From Leishmania donovani (lineage: Eukaryota; Euglenozoa; Kinetoplastea; Trypanosomatida; Trypanosomatidae): 64,000 bases of DNA. The stretch's first letter is position 1. Every line of letters starts with the position of its first letter. Position numbers and translations under genes: made by a program. The notes beneath the pieces were generated by a model. It did no database searches. It was given only the letters and a program-made list of their open reading frames with translations, and was not told the DNA's origin. Of the stretch, positions 9,974 to 19,394 are shown in pieces. Location of the stretch: positions 917,894 through 981,893 of the forward strand of contig NC_018255.1 in the NCBI RefSeq assembly GCF_000227135.1, written 5' to 3'.

Positions 9974-10798
9974 TGGTCTTCAAGGGGCAACGCTAAACAC
10001 GAAGAGCGAGAAAACGGTGCACGTAAGTGACTTGCGCTTCTCCGTGTATCTGTCGCTGCGTGTGTATGTATGCGCGCGTGTGTGTGTGCACGTGCGCCAT
10101 CAGCGTCGAGCGCCATGTTTCGATAATATGCACTCCTGCTTTTCCGACGTTGCGCCTTGAGCACGGGCGAGAGGAGAGAAAGTATGCCGGTGGATGGGTG
10201 TGTGGGCTGCGGCTGGGGCGTAGCGGTGCTGGCGGTGGTGACTGATGACCAAGGCGCAACCGCTACATGCCGTTACCCCGCCATGCGCGCGTTAGGTGCA
10301 ACAGGCGACAACATGCACACAAAGTTTCTCTACCGTGGCGTTATGCGCGCGTGTTGTCGTCTTTTCCTTCTGTGACCCGTCCACTCGGTGAACTGTCTGA
10401 CTCCGCCCCTCCCCTTCTCTCTCTGTGACTCTCTCCTCGCCTCCTTTTTCTTCTGTTGTTGGTGCCGTGTATGTTGAGCACACGCACACACGCACACGCG
10501 CAGGGGATATAGTGTTTTTCTTTGCGCAGACTCTTCTGCTTCTTCCCCCTCCTGACTCCTTCCACACTCACGCTCCGCCTTTCTATCTAGGCCATCTGTA
10601 GTAGTAGTATAGCAGCTAGTAGCTTCTCCATCACCGCCGGCGATTCGTGTAGCCGAGCGCCCTTCCTCTGCCTTCTGCAGTTTCCTCTGCTTCTATGGGC
10701 CAAGCGCGGCTCACACACACGCACACACACACACACACATGTATGCATATATATATATATATATCCAGATACACGTACCCGACGGCGCGTAGCTAGCA
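9974..10798. other. Intergenic region, no supported gene
   Basis: GT- and CA-rich microsatellites, a (TA)n run at 10747-10764 and a strong pyrimidine tract at about 10530-10588 are present. I see no coding frame beyond low-complexity shadows. The TA run lies just upstream of a gene but should not be read as a TATA box. Confidence 0.5.
10531..10590 (+). promoter_or_regulatory. Candidate trans-splice acceptor for the 10799 gene
   Basis: A pyrimidine-rich run from about 10531 ends in TTCTATCTAG, with AG at 10589-10590. It is the strongest tract upstream of ATG 10799 and would give a 5' UTR of about 208 nt. Confidence 0.45.
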
Positions 10799-11656
10799 AT
10801 GCTCCGTTTCACTGTACCTGCCTTGGTCGTCTTCCAGAACGCGTATGCGCCGCGCGTGCTAAACAGGATGACACCTGACCGCATGGAGCTGACGATGCTA
10901 ATCCTGAAGGAGCGCAAGAAGAAGGTGCGCTACCTTGGCAGCAACTTCCAGGGCTTCAATGATCGTGTGCACTTGTTTAACGCACAGGGTGGCGTGCGTC
11001 GTGGTACCCGCTACATCATCGAAACCCACCACAATCGTATTCAGTTTAAGCACCGATCACGCAACAACAGCATGGTCGACGTTCGCGCCGTGAAAATGGC
11101 GGGCTCACAGTACGATTCCATGGGCAACTATACCCGCATGACGTGGGACAATTCTCTGTGCACGACAAACCTGCTGAATGACCCTAACTTCAAGCGCCAC
11201 TTCAAAAACATGCCCAAGGAAGAGACTATCGGGGTGCTGGAGGAGTGGGGCGTACGCTACATCTTGCTGGACGAGATTCGAAAGCCGTCCTTGATGGACT
11301 GCAAGTACCACAAGCACCACCTGTACGCCGACAAGTTCTGGTGGTCGCCATCCCCAGAGACCAACCACATGCGCGGTGATGCCGAGTTTAAGTGGAAGGG
11401 CAACGAGCTGATAGCGTACGGCGACTACAACGCGCACATGCCGCACCCCGCCAATTTCGTTATTAGTAGCAGCAGTGGCAGCAGCGGTAGTGGTGCGGCC
11501 ACCTCAAAATCGGCGGCGGCAGCAGCAGGCTCTAAGAAGGGTGCGTCGGCAAGACCGTGGTTTAGGCGTACTGTTGTGGTGAGGAAGCCGCAGGCAAGCG
11601 ACACCAAGGTCCCCTCCACTGCAAGTAAGATCGCGGCTGCAGGGACGTCCAAGTAG
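10799..11656 (+). CDS. Conserved-looking hypothetical protein, 285 aa, possibly mitochondrial
   Basis: I do not recognise a named family. The frame runs from ATG 10799 to TAG 11654-11656. The first about 220 residues look like a compact folded domain rich in aromatic and basic residues (RYLGSNFQGFNDRVHLF, WGVRYILLDEI, DKFWWSPSPETNHM). The rest is a Ser/Ala/Gly/Lys tail typical of Leishmania-specific extensions. The N-terminus (MLRFTVPALVVFQNAYAPRV) is hydrophobic with scattered Arg and no acidic residue, which could be a mitochondrial import signal. That, together with high basicity, would fit a mitoribosomal or RNA-processing factor, but this is only inference. Confidence 0.82.
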   Translation: MLRFTVPALVVFQNAYAPRVLNRMTPDRMELTMLILKERKKKVRYLGSNFQGFNDRVHLFNAQGGVRRGTRYIIETHHNRIQFKHRSRNNSMVDVRAVKMAGSQYDSMGNYTRMTWDNSLCTTNLLNDPNFKRHFKNMPKEETIGVLEEWGVRYILLDEIRKPSLMDCKYHKHHLYADKFWWSPSPETNHMRGDAEFKWKGNELIAYGDYNAHMPHPANFVISSSSGSSGSGAATSKSAAAAAGSKKGASARPWFRRTVVVRKPQASDTKVPSTASKIAAAGTSK

Positions 11657-12178
11657 GAGCGCGTGCCTGTCTTTCGGCTCCAACGCTCAAAAGGAGGCCA
11701 CACTTTGGGAGACTGTACATGTTGCTGACTTTCCCGCGCCCGACGGCTTTGTGCTGCAGCGCACCGCGCTTTTCTTTCTGTCCCCCTCCTCCCCCCTCCT
11801 GCTCCTCTTCCTCTATGTCGTAGGCTCTCTTTTCTCTGTGACTCGCCGACATGTGCATGCGCACATTTTACTTCAAGGATGCGTGAGCGGTGCGTGCGTG
11901 CAAAGACGACATGAGCGGACTCGAGGAAAGGATGACAGGAGCTGAGGTATGCGGGAGAGGTGAGGATGGGGCGGGCAGTGCCAGAATGACCGTGAAATAG
12001 CCTGAGAGGGAGGGGGCGTAAAGGAGTCGGCTGAGGAAAGCAGAGAGGAGAGAGCGCGCGGGAGCGAAGGGCAGTAGACGGATGTACGGCGAGCGGGGCG
12101 GGTCGTGGTGGCCGTATCATTGGAGAGGAGAGGAGCGGTGGGGGACGACTCGATGCGTGCGGCCTCACATGAGCAGCT

Positions 12179-12179
<1 letters not shown>

Positions 12180-12209
<30 letters not shown>
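12180..12209 (+). repeat. Poly-C tract (30 C) abutting an assembly gap
   Basis: Thirty consecutive C's precede the unknown bases. A second C-run of 16 lies at 12338-12353, after the gap. Confidence 0.9.
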
Positions 12210-12308
12210 NNNNNNNNNNNNNNNNNNNNNNNNNNNNNNNNNNNNNNNNNNNNNNNNNNNNNNNNNNNNNNNNNNNNNNNNNNNNNNNNNNNNNNNNNNN
12301 NNNNNNNN
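12210..12308. other. Assembly gap (99 N)
   Basis: There are 99 unknown bases, the same length as the other three gaps, so the size is a placeholder. The left edge is a 30-base C homopolymer, the probable cause of the break. Confidence 0.98.
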
Positions 12309-12986
12309 TCCTACGTGCCCGCCCACTAACAGCCCTACCCCCCCCCCCCCCCCATCCGCCTTCGCCGTCTTGCTCTACATCACCTACGCCCTGGTGCTCT
12401 TTCTTCGCGGACACTGCGCGCCCCCTTCTCCCCCGGATTGATTTCATGCACGCTCAGGCTACTGTGGCAGCGGGGCACAGCTACCCCGACCTCTCTTTCC
12501 CTCTCCTCTTTGTGGTTCCTGGCGTGCGGCGCGTCTCTGCAGCGCTTCCGCCCTATCTATCCGCACCCTTTATCCATCTGCGTCTCTCTCTCTCTTCCTG
12601 CCGTGCTGTCTGTCGGTATGCGTGCCTGGCGCAGTGAGCGTCATCCCTCTTCGTTGCAGAAAGGGGAACACAGCAGAACGGACGTTGGCGTGAAAAGGCA
12701 GCGAGGTCCAGGAAGGGGCCACCTCCGCCATCCCCCAATACACATTCATTCCTGGCTCCACACCGACAAGACGGAGGAGCAGCAAAGACGTGGGTGTTTA
12801 CAAAAAGGGCCGCACCTTGGCTGGAGCGACTGGACTGCTGCGCTCTTACCGTGCTCACCCTCCCTCGAAACACAGGCACTCGCTTCCCCCTTCCGCATCT
12901 CTCAACACCGGCACTTTTCCCCACCCACCCCGTGCTCTTTCCGTCTTCTTGGGTGTGCGAGCGGAAGGCGGTTGAACGGTTGCCGG

Positions 12987-13012
12987 CTTTTTTTCTACTC
13001 ATCTTCACTTAG
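12987..13012 (+). promoter_or_regulatory. Candidate trans-splice acceptor for the 13034 gene
   Basis: The tract CTTTTTTTCTACTCATCTTC leads to an AG at 13011-13012, 21 bases before ATG 13034. This is among the cleanest acceptor-like sites in the window. Confidence 0.5.
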
Positions 13013-13033
13013 GAAGCACATCCGCCCTGCATC

Positions 13034-13768
13034 ATGGCGTTCCGCGGCAGCAGCGCGCGGCTCGCGGCCACGCCAGGCGTCGGCATCGCGCCAGAGACAA
13101 CGCCGGTCAAGTACGTGCCGGAAATGCTGAACATTCAAAACGCCAAGTGGTGGAACGGCCGCGGCAAGCCCGTCTACCGCTCCACCTACAACGAGAAATC
13201 GTGGCTGCAGAAGGCAAGGTGGGGCGCCTTCACCAAAGGGAGCCGCCCTGTCATGCGCCAGCGCTACTCCGCTGCGGCGCTGAAGGAGGCGCTCGAGATG
13301 GTGCCGGAAGGGTTTGAAACATGCGATGTGCCGCGTCCGCCGCAGCGCATCCGGGCGCAGTCGGAGGGGGTGGTAGGGAGGTGGTACACGAACTACTGGA
13401 CTCTGCACTCTGTCCGGTATCAGTGTCAACTCGCGGGGGTCGAATGGCAGTTTGGCGAGCGGCAGCGGCCGCGCACCAACTACGACGAGCCACACATGTA
13501 CACCGATTTTGAGGAGACGAAGGCCATCCGTGACTACCGCAGCCGCTGGATCAACGTCAACCGCTCCCTTGTGGGTATGTCGAAGCGAATGAAGGAGTCG
13601 GAGGAGGAGGCGCGCTATCTGCACTTCAAGAAGGTGCAGGACACCTTCTGGTCGAACAGGAAGGTCCTCGTGAACCGCGTCAAGTCGATGCACAACCAGG
13701 GAACACTGCAGTCGGCCAAGGACCTGCCCATCAAGACAATCAACATCAAGGCGTTTCTTGCGGATTAG
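13034..13768 (+). CDS. Conserved-looking hypothetical protein, 244 aa, possibly mitochondrial
   Basis: I do not recognise a named family. The ATG at 13034 follows a good splice-acceptor-like sequence, and the frame ends at TAG 13766-13768. The N-terminus (MAFRGSSARLAATPGVG) is Arg/Ala/Ser-rich without acidic residues, as in mitochondrial presequences. The body is very basic and rich in Trp and Tyr (WWNGRGKPVYRSTY, GRWYTNYWTLHSVRYQC), with a charged helical segment about 175-205 (GMSKRMKESEEEARYLHFKK). There is no transmembrane segment and no catalytic motif. A structural role in a mitochondrial complex such as the mitoribosome is a reasonable guess, no more. Its size, basicity and possible targeting resemble the preceding gene. 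Confidence 0.83.
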   Translation: MAFRGSSARLAATPGVGIAPETTPVKYVPEMLNIQNAKWWNGRGKPVYRSTYNEKSWLQKARWGAFTKGSRPVMRQRYSAAALKEALEMVPEGFETCDVPRPPQRIRAQSEGVVGRWYTNYWTLHSVRYQCQLAGVEWQFGERQRPRTNYDEPHMYTDFEETKAIRDYRSRWINVNRSLVGMSKRMKESEEEARYLHFKKVQDTFWSNRKVLVNRVKSMHNQGTLQSAKDLPIKTINIKAFLAD

Positions 13769-16111
13769 TTCTGAGGGCTTGCGCGTGCACCTTTCATGTC
13801 GCTCTTCTGCTCTCATCCCTCCTCGCCTCCCTGCGCAAGCCTTTACGACTTGCTGCACCACACTCCTCTTTCTCTTTATCTTCTCGGGCCTCTCGGCAGC
13901 GAGGAGCAGCGCTATGCGAGCTCAGGAGGCCGGCGTGTTGTTTGCGGTGGTGACGCGGAAAAAGGGGGTGGGACAGAAGCAAACAGGGGGCACTGCTGCT
14001 TCATGGCAACACAAACGCTGCTGCAAGGCAGAGGCGTGGGGAGGATGCGCACCATGGCGGGGGTCATTGAGCACAGGCTATGCAGAAGCCGCAACACCTG
14101 AAGGCATACCGAACCAACCGCATTCCCGTTTTGCTCCCCCTCTTTTCCTCCTCTTTCCTTGGTTGCAGTGGTCATGGCTGTGACTGCGCGTGGACAACCG
14201 ATGTCGGTGGTGCTTGGGCGTTGTGATTTGTAGAACAAAAAAAAACACACAGCGTTATGACGACACGAACACGATGGCACGGTATGTGTGTGTGTGTGGG
14301 TAAGGATGCACAGCGGACGCAGGAGTGACGCCGCACGAAGCGGTCGAGTCGATCGCTCGGGCCCGCTGCCAGTGAGTGGGGGGAAAGAAAACGAAAAAGC
14401 ACAGAGAGGGGGCGCAAGCACGGGCTGCATGTATTGTGCTCTGGTTTCGCGAATCGTTCCAGCCCCACAAGAGCGCATGAAACCGGCAACCGGCCCCCCT
14501 CCTCCTCCTCGCTGTGCACAGCGTGTGGCGTGGTGAGTGGGGGAGAGAGCATGACATTATCTCTGCTATTGCTTGAGTAACGTGCAAGTGCGTCTTCTCT
14601 CTTGGCTATGCAGTGATTCCTGCTCCTCTGCCCTCGCAGAACTACTGCAGCAACCCTCGCTGAATGTGAACTGTGCGCGCCATCTCACACCTACCACCAA
14701 CAGGCTTCTCCCCTGCCGCCCTCCCCACCCCGTCCATCAAAAATAAGGAGAAAAAACCTTTCGAACAACGTCGCACGAGCCACCACCGCTACCGACATCA
14801 TGCCGAGCGCCGGTGGCGGTCTCCCTTCTCTCAGCGCCTCTCCGCTTTCCTACCCTCGCTGCCCTCACCCTTTTTTTTTTTCAAAATCGCTCATACCATT
14901 TTCACGGCGACATGTGCGCCGCTGCACAGTCGTGCTCGACATCAGCTCTCACAAACAGATACACACACAAACACAATCACGTACATAAAACAACCCCCCC
15001 CCCCAACGCAGTCGTTTCCCCACGATAGCCGTTTTTTTGACGACTCTCATCTTCAACGTCGTTTTCCTCTCCCTTCCCTCCTTCCCCCTCTCCCTTTTTC
15101 GTTTACTTCATTCTTTCACCACCGCTTCCACCGCTGGCGCTGCGTCCGTGTGTCCGTGTGTCTTGAACAAAAACTGCATCTTTCTCTTTAAAAACGCCAT
15201 CGTCATTACCGAAGGCGCCACCACCGAATTGCACACCGAGGTCTTTTCGACGCAACTCGCGAGTCCGTGCGGGCTAATGTGTGTCTGAACGGTACACTGT
15301 ACACCCACACCCGACCACACAACCAGGCACAGATACACAGGGGTATATAAAAAAGTATGTGATGTTGCTTGTGCGTGCGCGTGCCTGGTGACTGTCTTGG
15401 CTCCACAATCGGCTTTTGCTTCTTTAGTCCCTCCCTCTCATTCCCCGTGTAGCGCCGCGTGTGTGTGTGTGAGCGCGGTGCGGGCGCGCTGATGCGAGGG
15501 CCCTTGGTATATTTGCTTGCGGTTTTCCTTTTTGTGTGCTTCTCTCTTCCTCTTTCACATCTGTACCGGCCGACTTTGTGTGCGTCTGTGCGCGTGCCGC
15601 TCTCGTTCTCTCTTGTTATTGATTTGATCTCCGTGGTGCTTACTCTGGCCACCGTTCTATCCCTCTCTCCCTTCCTCATTTTCACGCTCTCTCTTGCTCT
15701 CTTCATCGTAGCATTTCTCGGCGTTGCGTCGTCTCTCCCCTGCTTCTCGTTCTCACTACCATCGACTGGGTGTCTTGTGTACACTCGGCCAAACCACACA
15801 GGGGGAGGAGGCCAAACTCACTGCTATCGCGTTTTGCATAATACATCTATCTTTATATGCATCAAGCCCCTTTTTTTTTTCTTGTTCGGTGCGCCTTCTC
15901 CTCCTCCCGATATTTCACTAGCGCCTGACCGCGCGTGTGACAGAGAGCTTTAAGCGCACCGCTTCTTTCCCTCGTTCTCGTTCCTCCAGCCAACCTGTAC
16001 GCCATCCTCTCACCAGCCTTCCGTGCTTCACGATCTGTGTCTTCCTGTCTGCCTCCGGGTTTCTGGCGAGCTGGACTTTCCCTTCGGAAAGGTGGCGCAG
16101 CTGGCGATAAC
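13769..16111. other. Long intergenic region (2.3 kb), no supported gene
   Basis: About 13900-14450 is purine-rich on the + strand, while 14600-15990 is mostly pyrimidine-rich with several T/C runs (for example 14871-14881). That is the usual 3' UTR / 5' flank contrast. No frame shows a coherent domain, and no RNA gene was recognised. Confidence 0.5.
15960..15989 (+). promoter_or_regulatory. Candidate trans-splice acceptor for SHMT
   Basis: The pyrimidine run GCTTCTTTCCCTCGTTCTCG continues to TTCCTCCAG, with AG at 15988-15989. The 5' UTR to ATG 16112 would be about 122 nt. Confidence 0.45.
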
Positions 16112-17554
16112 ATGATTGGCGGTGCTTCCATGATCCTGCGGGCGGCCCCCGCCTCCACGCACTGTCGCCGAAGCTCGTCTCTGCCCGGCAACGCGTCTCT
16201 CAGAGACCATGATCCTGAGGTGCACCAGCTTATTCACAGAGAGATGCGCCGGCAGATAGAAGGGCTAGAGCTGATTGCGTCGGAGAACTTTACCTCCCGC
16301 GCGGTGCTTGACTGCCTCGGGTCCGTCCTCACGAACAAGTACGCAGAGGGTCTGCCTGGGAACCGCTACTACGGCGGCACGGAGGTCGTCGACGAGCTCG
16401 AGAAACTATGCGTGCGGCGCGCACTCGCAGCATTCTGCTTGGATGCGGCCGTATGGGGCGTCAGCGTGCAGCCGTACAGCGGCTCACCTGCCAACCTGGC
16501 CGTCTACACCGCCCTGTTGCGCCCGCATGACCGCATGATGGGTCTCTCACTGCAGGCGGGCGGCCACCTCACACACGGCTTCTACACCGCAACGAAGCGT
16601 CTCTCGGCCTCCTCGATCTTCTTCGAGAGCCTCCCGTACTCCATCACGCCGAAGGGCCTCGTCGACTACGATCAGCTAGCGTACCTGGCGGATATCTACA
16701 AGCCACGGCTTATCATTGCCGGCGGCTCCGCCTACCCGCGCGACTGGGACTACAAGCGCTACCGCCAAATCTGCGACAGCGTTGGTGCCTACTTCATGGT
16801 GGACATGTCCCACTTTTCTGGCCTGGTTGCCGCCCGGGAGCACAACGACCCGTTTGAGTACGCCGATGTAGTGACCACCACCACCCACAAGACGCTGCGC
16901 GGGCCTCGGTCTGGCATGATCTTCTTCAAGAAGTCGATAAAGCAGGGCAAGGAGAACGTGCACCTGGAGGATTCTATCAGCAGCGCCGTCTTCCCCGCGC
17001 TGCAGGGTGGCCCACACCTACACCAGATCGCCGGCATCGCCACGCAGCTGAAGGAGGTGGCATCGCCGGAGTGGCGCACCTACATAAAGCAGGTGAAGGC
17101 GAACGCCAAGGCCCTGGCCGCCACCCTCACGGAGGGTGGGGAGACGCTCGTCAGCGACGGCACCGACAACCACCTTCTTCTGTGGAACCTCCGCCCGCAC
17201 GGCCTCACAGGCTCCAAGTTGGAGAAGCTGCTCGACATGGTCAACATCACGGTGAACAAGAACACCATCTTTGGCGACAAAAGCGCTCAGGCGCCGTACG
17301 GCATACGTCTTGGCACGCCAGCACTCACCACCCGCGCCCTCCAGGAGGAGGACTTCAGGCGGGTCGGCCAGTTCCTCATTCGCTCGGTTCAACTCTCCAA
17401 GGAGGTGCAGAAGTCCGCCGGCTCTACGAAGCTCGCCGACTTCGTGAAGGCCGCCGAGACCTCGAAGGCGTTGCAGGAGATGGCCGAGGAGGTGAAGGCG
17501 TATGCGCGTCAGTTCCCGTACCCCGGCCTGGAGAGCGCCTATCCCATTCAGTAG
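16112..17554 (+). CDS. Serine hydroxymethyltransferase, probably mitochondrial (480 aa)
   Basis: This is a PLP enzyme that interconverts serine and glycine while charging tetrahydrofolate with a one-carbon unit. Family hallmarks are plain: LELIASENFTSRAV near the start, NKYAEGLPGNRYYGG, the glycine-rich GGHLTHGF, VDMSHFSGLVA, and the PLP-binding lysine in TTTHKTLRGP at about residue 260. Length is normal for the family. The frame is open upstream to 16037, but the first ATG is 16112. A second ATG at 16130 gives a 474-residue form beginning MILRAAPASTHCRR, a convincing mitochondrial presequence (Arg, Ala, Ser, no acids). Leishmania has two SHMT genes as far as I recall; the presequence and neighbours fit the longer, organellar one. 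Together with folate enzymes it would feed mitochondrial one-carbon units. Confidence 0.97.
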   Translation: MIGGASMILRAAPASTHCRRSSSLPGNASLRDHDPEVHQLIHREMRRQIEGLELIASENFTSRAVLDCLGSVLTNKYAEGLPGNRYYGGTEVVDELEKLCVRRALAAFCLDAAVWGVSVQPYSGSPANLAVYTALLRPHDRMMGLSLQAGGHLTHGFYTATKRLSASSIFFESLPYSITPKGLVDYDQLAYLADIYKPRLIIAGGSAYPRDWDYKRYRQICDSVGAYFMVDMSHFSGLVAAREHNDPFEYADVVTTTTHKTLRGPRSGMIFFKKSIKQGKENVHLEDSISSAVFPALQGGPHLHQIAGIATQLKEVASPEWRTYIKQVKANAKALAATLTEGGETLVSDGTDNHLLLWNLRPHGLTGSKLEKLLDMVNITVNKNTIFGDKSAQAPYGIRLGTPALTTRALQEEDFRRVGQFLIRSVQLSKEVQKSAGSTKLADFVKAAETSKALQEMAEEVKAYARQFPYPGLESAYPIQ

Positions 17555-19394
17555 CGCGCCTCGAGCACGGAGGCGGCGTTCGAGCTGCGAGAGGGAAGGA
17601 CGATGCACGAAGAGACTCCAGTAAGAAGGCTTGATGGCAGGTGTGCGCGTGTGGGGGAGGCGCTGCATGCGTGTGCCGCGCGACAGAGGCTTTGTGTGAC
17701 TGTGCGTCTCTTCTCTGTGTGGCGGGAAGCGCGGCCAGTAGGGCCAAGGCTCGCCCTCGAGCCGAGCTACGGTGTACAGTTCAGCTACAGGGAGTCGAAC
17801 GCCCAACGGCCGACAGAGACGGCAGTGCAAGGAAAGCGAAGGGGAGGAGGAGTAGGAAGGGGTGTACGCGCGTGCGGATGGCGTTTCGAGCGAGAGTGTT
17901 GCGTTCCCCTCCCCACCCCTCTTTTCCCACCAGCACGCCTTTCTAGGACGTCCCGCACTGCTTCTTCCGAATACTTCTCCTGCTTCGAGGCGCCCGTGTG
18001 CGTCCGTTGTACGTGCACGGGGCCGCACCTGGGCGCTGCGGGCGAGGGGAAGGGGCTGGGACGTAAAGCACGAGGGTGCCTGCTGATGCGCCGGCGCTCA
18101 CCCCCCACCCGTCCTGTCTGCCCCTCCCTCTCTCATCCGCTCGACCGAGCACGGCAGCGCTGGCGCCGCTTTGCTCTTTGCGCCCCGCCGTCCGGTGCTG
18201 CCAGCCCCACCACTTATCGCATTCATCGCTTTCGTGTGTTTCACCTCTCCTCCTCCCCCCTCGTCCTGCAGGCAACGGCACACACACACACACACACAGA
18301 CCCACGGTCATGCCTGCAGACATGGACAGGCGTATGGTCTCTCGTGCTGTGGGCTTGCGTATGTGTAGTCGTCTGCGTGTGTGGTCTACAGTCGCGTGTG
18401 CCGCTGCGTCCTGCCTCGAGTGCGTGTGGACCAGAACATGGACACAACGGGGGAGGCAGCTGTTTGTCGGAGGACGAGCGACTCTGTGCTTCTCATAAGA
18501 GCCGGGCCCCTATCGACGCCCGCAAATACTCACGGACTCTGCGCTGTCCCTTTTTTTCTTGTCTTTCGGTTTCGTTTTTCCTTTTGCTTTTGAGCACTGC
18601 CGCATGACGGGTGTACGCGTGCGCTCACGTGTGCCGGGGGCGTGTGTGCCTCTTGCCGGGCTACTCGCACTGCATCGAGGCGGTCGTGCCGATTGGACGC
18701 CGTGCCATGTACGCTCCTGCACTTTGCCGACCACACTCTCTTCACCCGTGTGCGTGTGTGCGCGCTAAAAGAAGGGCAAATGAGTAAACAAACCGCCATC
18801 GTGCCATGCGCGATGATCGCGTAGGACGGGAGTGGTGGTGTCGGCGCGGTCCAGCAGGCACGCACACAGAGGGTGTCAAGCAAAAAAAAGAAGCGATCAG
18901 TAGCTTCCATCAGAGACCCCCTCCCTCCTCCTCTGCCCACACCCCTCCCATCACCACACGGACACGCAGAATTGCAAGTGAGAGTCTTCGAGCCACAAAG
19001 CAACCCAGTGCAACAGTTTCGGTGTGCGTGTTCGTGTTTGCATCGGTGCGTGAGTAGAAACTCAAGCTTATGCACGCCCACACATCTCTCCCTCCCTCGC
19101 CTCTCTGTCTGTATGATCGCGTTTTTGTTCCCGCTTTCGCACTTCATCGAGAAGAAACGCGGCAGCAGCAACGAAACGGTAAAGGGAAGAAGAGAGGCAC
19201 ACACGGATACCAAACCGTCGGCGTAACGCGGGCGGGACGCACACACTCCCCCCACACACACACTCACCTTCCCTCACTACTTTTTGTTCTCTTGTGTCTG
19301 TGTGTGCCTGTCTGTGGGTTGGCGCTGCTGTTTATTTTGCGACGTCGGTGGGCACTCCCGTCTTCTTCACACGGTCCCTCCCCCCTTCTTCGAG
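17555..19394. other. Intergenic region (1.8 kb), no supported gene
   Basis: Contains CA/GT repeats (for example 18280-18298) and mixed pyrimidine tracts. A 330-codon frame starting near 17603 without an ATG is Arg/Ser/Cys-rich low complexity and is not called. Several acceptor AGs are possible before 19395, and I cannot pick one. Confidence 0.5.

Larger units (their letters stand above)
11657..13033. other. Intergenic region with assembly gap
   Basis: A purine-rich stretch on the + strand (about 11925-12175) switches abruptly at 12180 to a run of C's and then the gap. The right side is pyrimidine-rich. Frames called across the gap, including a long one on the - strand, include unknown bases and homopolymer translation and are not genes. 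Confidence 0.5.

Noticed and set aside
10747..10764. (TA)n run as a TATA promoter
   Set aside because: Protein-coding genes here are transcribed polycistronically without gene-proximal TATA promoters; it is a simple repeat.
11425..12447. 340-codon - strand frame
   Set aside because: It crosses 99 unknown bases and a poly-C run, and overlaps the end of a real + strand gene.
17603..18607. 334-codon + strand frame after SHMT
   Set aside because: No ATG at its start, low complexity, and crossed by equally long frames on the other strand.
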